Below, in pieces: positions 54,201-60,200 of a DNA stretch of 64,000 nucleotides (positions are counted from its first letter, which is position 1; each line of letters opens with the position of its first letter). The DNA is from Elmis aenea (taxonomy: Eukaryota; Arthropoda; Insecta; Coleoptera; Elmidae): positions 6,076,868-6,140,867 of the forward strand of contig OX393577.1 in assembly GCA_947652605.1 (NCBI GenBank). The letters are read 5' to 3'. A program made the translations under genes and the position numbers. The notes under the pieces are model-generated. The model had not been told where the DNA came from, searched no databases, and worked only from the letters and a program-made list of their open reading frames with translations.

Positions 54201-57200
54201 TAAGAAATCTGAGTTGGTGATTGGTAGAAAACATAAATTTTGAGAGGGAATTAAATATTTTGGTCTTGATAATTTTTTGACGAATTTCGGCGACCAGTAG
54301 CGTTATTTTAATATAGATTAAACCACACCCTGACGCAGATTTTTTCTTAAAGAATATCTCATAATTTCTTACCTAAAGAAGTCATTTAGTGCTCTTTGTA
54401 GATTTTTAATATTTTTAGTATCGTAAAATTGTGTGTGCTATCCTGATATTTTTTGAATTCTTAAAATAGTCATTGGCATTAAGCTATTAAATTGACCAAA
54501 TAGCAAGTGGTAAAATTAAAGTGTAATTTTTATCACTTAAATTCATACACAAAAAATTGTAACATAACTGCAGTACTGTATGGAAGGAATAAAATTATGT
54601 TTATAGCGTCAGTTCTTTGATATATTTTTTGCAAATTTGGCTAGATTTTTATCTACGTTCTGTTAATATTAATTTACTTTATAAATTTATCTTTTGCGTG
54701 AATCGCGTTTGTAGTATTTTTATCCCAATTACCTTATTATAAGTTCTATTATCAGACAGGGAAGTATGTTAATCGTTTATAATATTATAAATCACTACGT
54801 ACATTCAAAATGAAACAATTATTATACATGTTTAATCAGTACGTGTAGTTGCTAATATTTACTTACTTTAGAATTAATCAGAAAGGTTTTTCATACTTGA
54901 TGGGTTTTTTAACAAAATATGCAAAAAAAACAATTTTTATGCTCTTAATAATCAGATTATATAGGCGAAGTTAAATTATTTTAATTAAAAACGTACAAAA
55001 TTATTATCTGTTTAAACTAATCGTCAAGTTAAACAAAATAAAGTTCAAATAATTTTTTCCAATAACTTAAATTCTTATTTTACAGAGTCCCTAATAAAAT
55101 AATAATTTTAAACATTATCAATTAATTGAGCCAAGTGTTATATGTAGGAGCTGTGTTTATAAATTTTAGTTAATGTAGAAGTAATTAACAAGGAGAATAT
55201 AATTACCTTAACATGAATAACTAATTCTCATTACACGCTATCATAATATAATTAGAAGGTGCGCGACTTTCCATAATGCATAATAAAAATCCGGAACAAA
55301 ACTTTCAGCTTTTTTTACTACTTACGTTTATTATATAAGAAAATCAGTTAAGCATTTGATAAAAGACTAAGAATGTTCGAATTGATTTAGGTAAAGTCAT
55401 CTCGTATTTTGTGTGTTTGAAATTAAATCTAATAAAGAAATTATTTTTAATACAGTTTTGTGTTTTTTTGCAGAAATAAAATGTGGACATCCTGCAGTTC
55501 CTGTGAACGCAAGGGTATCCTTAAGCTCTCAAAAGTTAGCGCCAGGAACGACTGCCACATACACTTGCGATGAGGGATATGAAACTTTTGGTAATACTCA
55601 AACGTCTTGCTCACCACAAGGACAATGGACTGGTGAGCTCCCATTTTGTGGTAAGTTGATAAACTCGTTACCTTTGTTGGTTTTTTATATTGTAATTTTA
55701 TGATGATAAAAACGTTTTCTAAAACCAAAAGTACCAGGAACGTTGAAATTTATTATTTTTATTTAGTCATGAGTCCTTTTACTGCTAGGTGTAGGACTGT
55801 TGAGTTGGGTTTTGCTGCGTTTTTTCATGTTTTTCTGTCTTGTGCTAGCTTTTGTATGCCTTTCCATTTGATGTTTCTGTCCGTTGCTGCTTTTTTAATT
55901 TTGCCTTGCCAGGTTTTTCTCGGTCTACCTCTTTTGTTTTTTCCCTGTGCTCTTGCTTCATAGGCTTTTCTGGTTACCCATTCTTCTTTCATCCTATAAA
56001 TGTGACCCAAGACCCAACCATCCCAGCTGTCTCTCTTGTGTTGTTGTTTCAACTGATTTTATCTTAAATTGTTCTCCATATGTTTCATTTCTTATTCTCT
56101 TTTAGTTTTTCCTTGGATTTTTCTTAGTAATCCTATTTCTGCTGCATTCAGTTGGCTACTATTTTTATTGGTGAGTGTCCACGATTCACTTCCGTATAAA
56201 AGTGCCGGAGTTACTACCTTTTTGACCACTTCCACTTTTGTTCGTTTTGGATCTTTTTCAAATTTAAGCAGGAATAAATTTTTACATACCAATTTTAATA
56301 ACAAATTTAAAAACCAACTAATGTAAGTTCAGACTGGCTTTAGGACTTGTTTGTACAGTAGTAACTTATTATCCACAGACAACTGTGATTTTCCTCCGAT
56401 CAGAAAGTACATTTTTTTGTATTTAAGGTAAAGTTCTTTTCTTTTTTTCTTTGCGTGTTCTTTTCATCGAAGACGAATATCATCATTTATTCCTAAGTAT
56501 TTTGCTGTCTCCTAATGTGGGATTTTAGCATTGTTTATTGATATCGGGAATTGTTCCAATCGATGAAGTTACTGAAGCTATTTTGAGCTGGCTGAACATG
56601 CACCAAGAAGCTTTATCCAGCAATTAATTAGAAAGCTTTTTGATCTTGGCACAAGTGTATCCAGATTAAGGGAGTTTAGCAGTGTTTTATAGTTTCTTAT
56701 TAATAAATCCCTGGTTAAATTTCAAAGCTTTTCGTAACATATTCAAGTTGAATAACGACCAATAAATTGGGTTTTTAAATTTTAGACAAGTATACATGAA
56801 CATAATTGAGAATGAACAGTCTAATTTGAAATTACTGCCATTTTGTTATTATATTTTACTAAGTTAGTGTTTTGTTTGTTAAGTTAAATCAATTTAAGAA
56901 TGCCGATACTCTTTCTTTTTATTATATTTTCTCTCTACTTCACAAAAAAAAAGTTGCTGATGAAACAAGATGTCAGTTGAAAAATTTGGACAAAAGATGT
57001 AAAAGTGAATTTGAATTAAGCGTAAAAACAAATATTTCGTTCATAATAAACACTGTAAGGCCTAGTCCAGATTGTAAACAAATGTTTCGGAACAGTGTTC
57101 ATGAACAATGTTCCCGATGTTTCGGAACAGCTCAACTTTGTTTCTAGCTTGTTTCGGAACTGTTTCACTAATGTTCCTTGTTCCTTGTTTCCCGTTTATA

Positions 57201-60200
57201 TGGGAAACATTGGAACATGGATTAAGTCTGTTGTCAAACACGGTTCAGTCAAACAGAGTTTTGGTTAGAGTGATTCTTGGTTATATATTTATTACAATGT
57301 GGAATCAAGAAAAAACTTTACAACTGATAGAAAAAGTGCATAGCACATCTTGTTTGTGGGATGTCACATGTGGTGAATACAAAAATAGGAATAAAAAGAG
57401 GGATGCTTTTGGAAATATTGCGCAATCATGTGATGTAACAGTTGCTGAAGTTGAAAAGAAAGTGCACATGCTAAAATCCCAATTTCGACTGGAACACAAA
57501 AAACTGCAAGGACTAAGAAAAGTGGTTCTTCACCATTCTTCATTCATTGCCATAACTGGTGCCTTACATTAGTGCTTTCCGTATCCACCACCTTCTTCTT
57601 TTCTTTTCTTTATTCCTTCGGCCGTTAAGCAAAATATATGAATTGGCAGCACAAATTCCTGCAATAGTCTCACAGGACATGATAATTACTTGAGAAACAC
57701 CGAAACACTGGCTTTAGTCTGGACGCGAAACAACGTATACAGATTGTTCCGAAACAATGTTTCGCAACTGTTTAGGCACAGTGTTCAATATTGTTCCGAA
57801 ACATTTGTTTACAATCTGGACTAGGCTTTAAATACATCTTTTAACTCTTTTTAAGTGTTCCGTTGTTCTAGGAATTACTCAAGAAATAATTAGAACATTT
57901 ATGCCACTTTGACCTCCTTTTTACTATCAAAATAGATAATACAAGAAAGTTTCTAGATTTCTAACGCCATTATCGATTTTAAAGCGATTTTACATAATGA
58001 TACACGCAAACCATTAACTTAAAGTGGTTTTAAAATTATCATTTAAAGTTTTTTGTTTGTTTTCATTTTCTAGGTTACATTAAATAAGTTGTTTAATGCG
58101 CTATTAAAACGGATACAGATACATTGTGATTTTAAACACAATTCTCGCATCCTGTGTATCTTTTTAGCGCTAGCTTGCTCGGGTTAGTAAAAGTAGTTTA
58201 AAATAAAACTGTTACGGTGATTCATACGTAAAATGATGAAAAATAAACGAAATTTGCATGAGAATTGGCCATGCTTCAGTTAAAGGCCGTAAAAAACTCG
58301 TTAAAGTTTGTAATAAAAATGACATGCATTTATGTATAGCCGCATTTGTTTTTTATGCATGGCTTGTGATCCAGAAATTACAAAGAAATTTGATTTTTAT
58401 AACAGCTATAGAATGTGCATTATGCGTTAAACTGTATGTTTGGTTTGTTAATAAAGCACTTAATTTTTGATTGTGTTGCATTTGAAGTTTCAGTACACTC
58501 GTTAAATAATGGCATATAAAGATTTATTTATTTACTCATTGCAATTTAGTCCGAGGATGCTATGGGTTTGCTCATAATTTCTACTACTTTTATATAATTC
58601 TTAATGGCATTTAACAATCCTTTTCCAACTCTACTTTGTTTCGATATCTTCCACATCTTTTACATTTCCAGTTTGATTACAAAAAGATATACAGAAACAC
58701 ATACCACCGAAAACTATTACACTTATGCAGTATCAAACGTCCGTAAGTATTACCTGGTGAAATCTCGGAACTGAAATTCTAGAAGGAAACCGGTAATATC
58801 CGTAAATGACTAAAAATTACGTATGCAATGCTTTTTTTATTATGAAATGGAAGTATTATAGGCGTACCGCCAAATATTTTGCAGCAACCACGTTATCATT
58901 TGTAAGAGATCAACTAGATAAATAAATTTGATACGGTTTCATTATGAAAGAATTGAAATTTACACATACTTTTTGAAAGTTTTTATTATACAGGGTGTCC
59001 CAGATTACATTTCCAGCATGGGGATCTCGCTTATTATAAGAGATACAGGTTTGTTTATATTAGATGAATTATTCCTTAGTTCAAAAGGAGCCACAATATA
59101 TTTACGAAAAAAATTCCTCGTGCTTCTGAAAATAAAAACTGGGATTTAGAAATAAAACACAACATATGGCAGTGGAGTGTGAAGAAGATCTGACTCTGGA
59201 TGATGGTGCAAATATCACTACTAAAAAAGTCTACAAATATTTAATTAACATTTTAACGAAGGACGGGAGAGACGAAAAAGATATCTTGAACAAAATAGGA
59301 AAAGGGCGTACCACTACCTCTAAAATCAATTCGCTTCTTTGGAATAAAGACTTTAGTAAACAAACCAAGATACAATTATTCAAATCGTTAATTAAAAGTC
59401 GTGTCACCTATGGGTCGGAAGTTTGGACATTAAACAATTCAATAAAAAATAGAGTGAGATCAGTAGAGAAGAGTTTTTGGCGAATATGTTGCGGTGTGAC
59501 AATACATTACCATGTAAGAAACGAAGCAATCAGACAAAGAATGGGAAGAAAAGATACACCAACAGATACCGTGGAAAAGAAAAAATTAGCATGGTACAGC
59601 CATATGAAAAAAAATGGAAGAAGAAAGGATACCCAAACAATTATATGAGTGGACTCAACGAGAAGAAGCAACAGAGGAAGACCAAGAAGGCGCTATAAAT
59701 TAGAATTAGAGAAGAATAGGGGATGTAGACTGATAAATAATAAAATCAGTAATTAAAAAATCCGAGAAACCGAGGAGTAATTGATATTAAGAAAAAGATG
59801 GAAACGCATCACTTAAGATAACTTGGACATATACTATGCATGCCAGAAAATATGACGGAAAATGAAGATAAGGGAAAAATAAATAGAGGAAGATCAAAAA
59901 TAAAATGAAAAAAAGAAGTGAGGCAGAGACAAGAAGAAAAAAGGGTCAGTTGAAGAGTCTAAAGGTGGGTACACACGCTAGAGAAAAGTCTCGCAACTCG
60001 GGTCTATAGACAGGGTGTTGCTGTGTGAACAGCTCGATAGATCGGTGCCGCTAGATCGACCCTCGGCAAGTTTTGGTCTAGTTAGAGGGTCGTGTGAATA
60101 CCTCAAATATTTGTCTCGTCACTCGCTCTAAACAGATCCAAACGTTTGGAAATTTATGCTAGACTGCCTATGCGTCCCTTCGTCACGATTTAAAAATCAA

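Larger units (their letters stand above)
9218..55473 (+). other. fw-like intron 1, 46,256 bp
   Basis: Bounded by GTAATA at 9218 and a polypyrimidine tract plus CAG ending at 55473. No host exon is recognisable inside. Recognisable content is repeats, listed separately. An alternative first exon could hide here, since only coding exons with known domains can be identified by eye. Confidence 0.75.
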
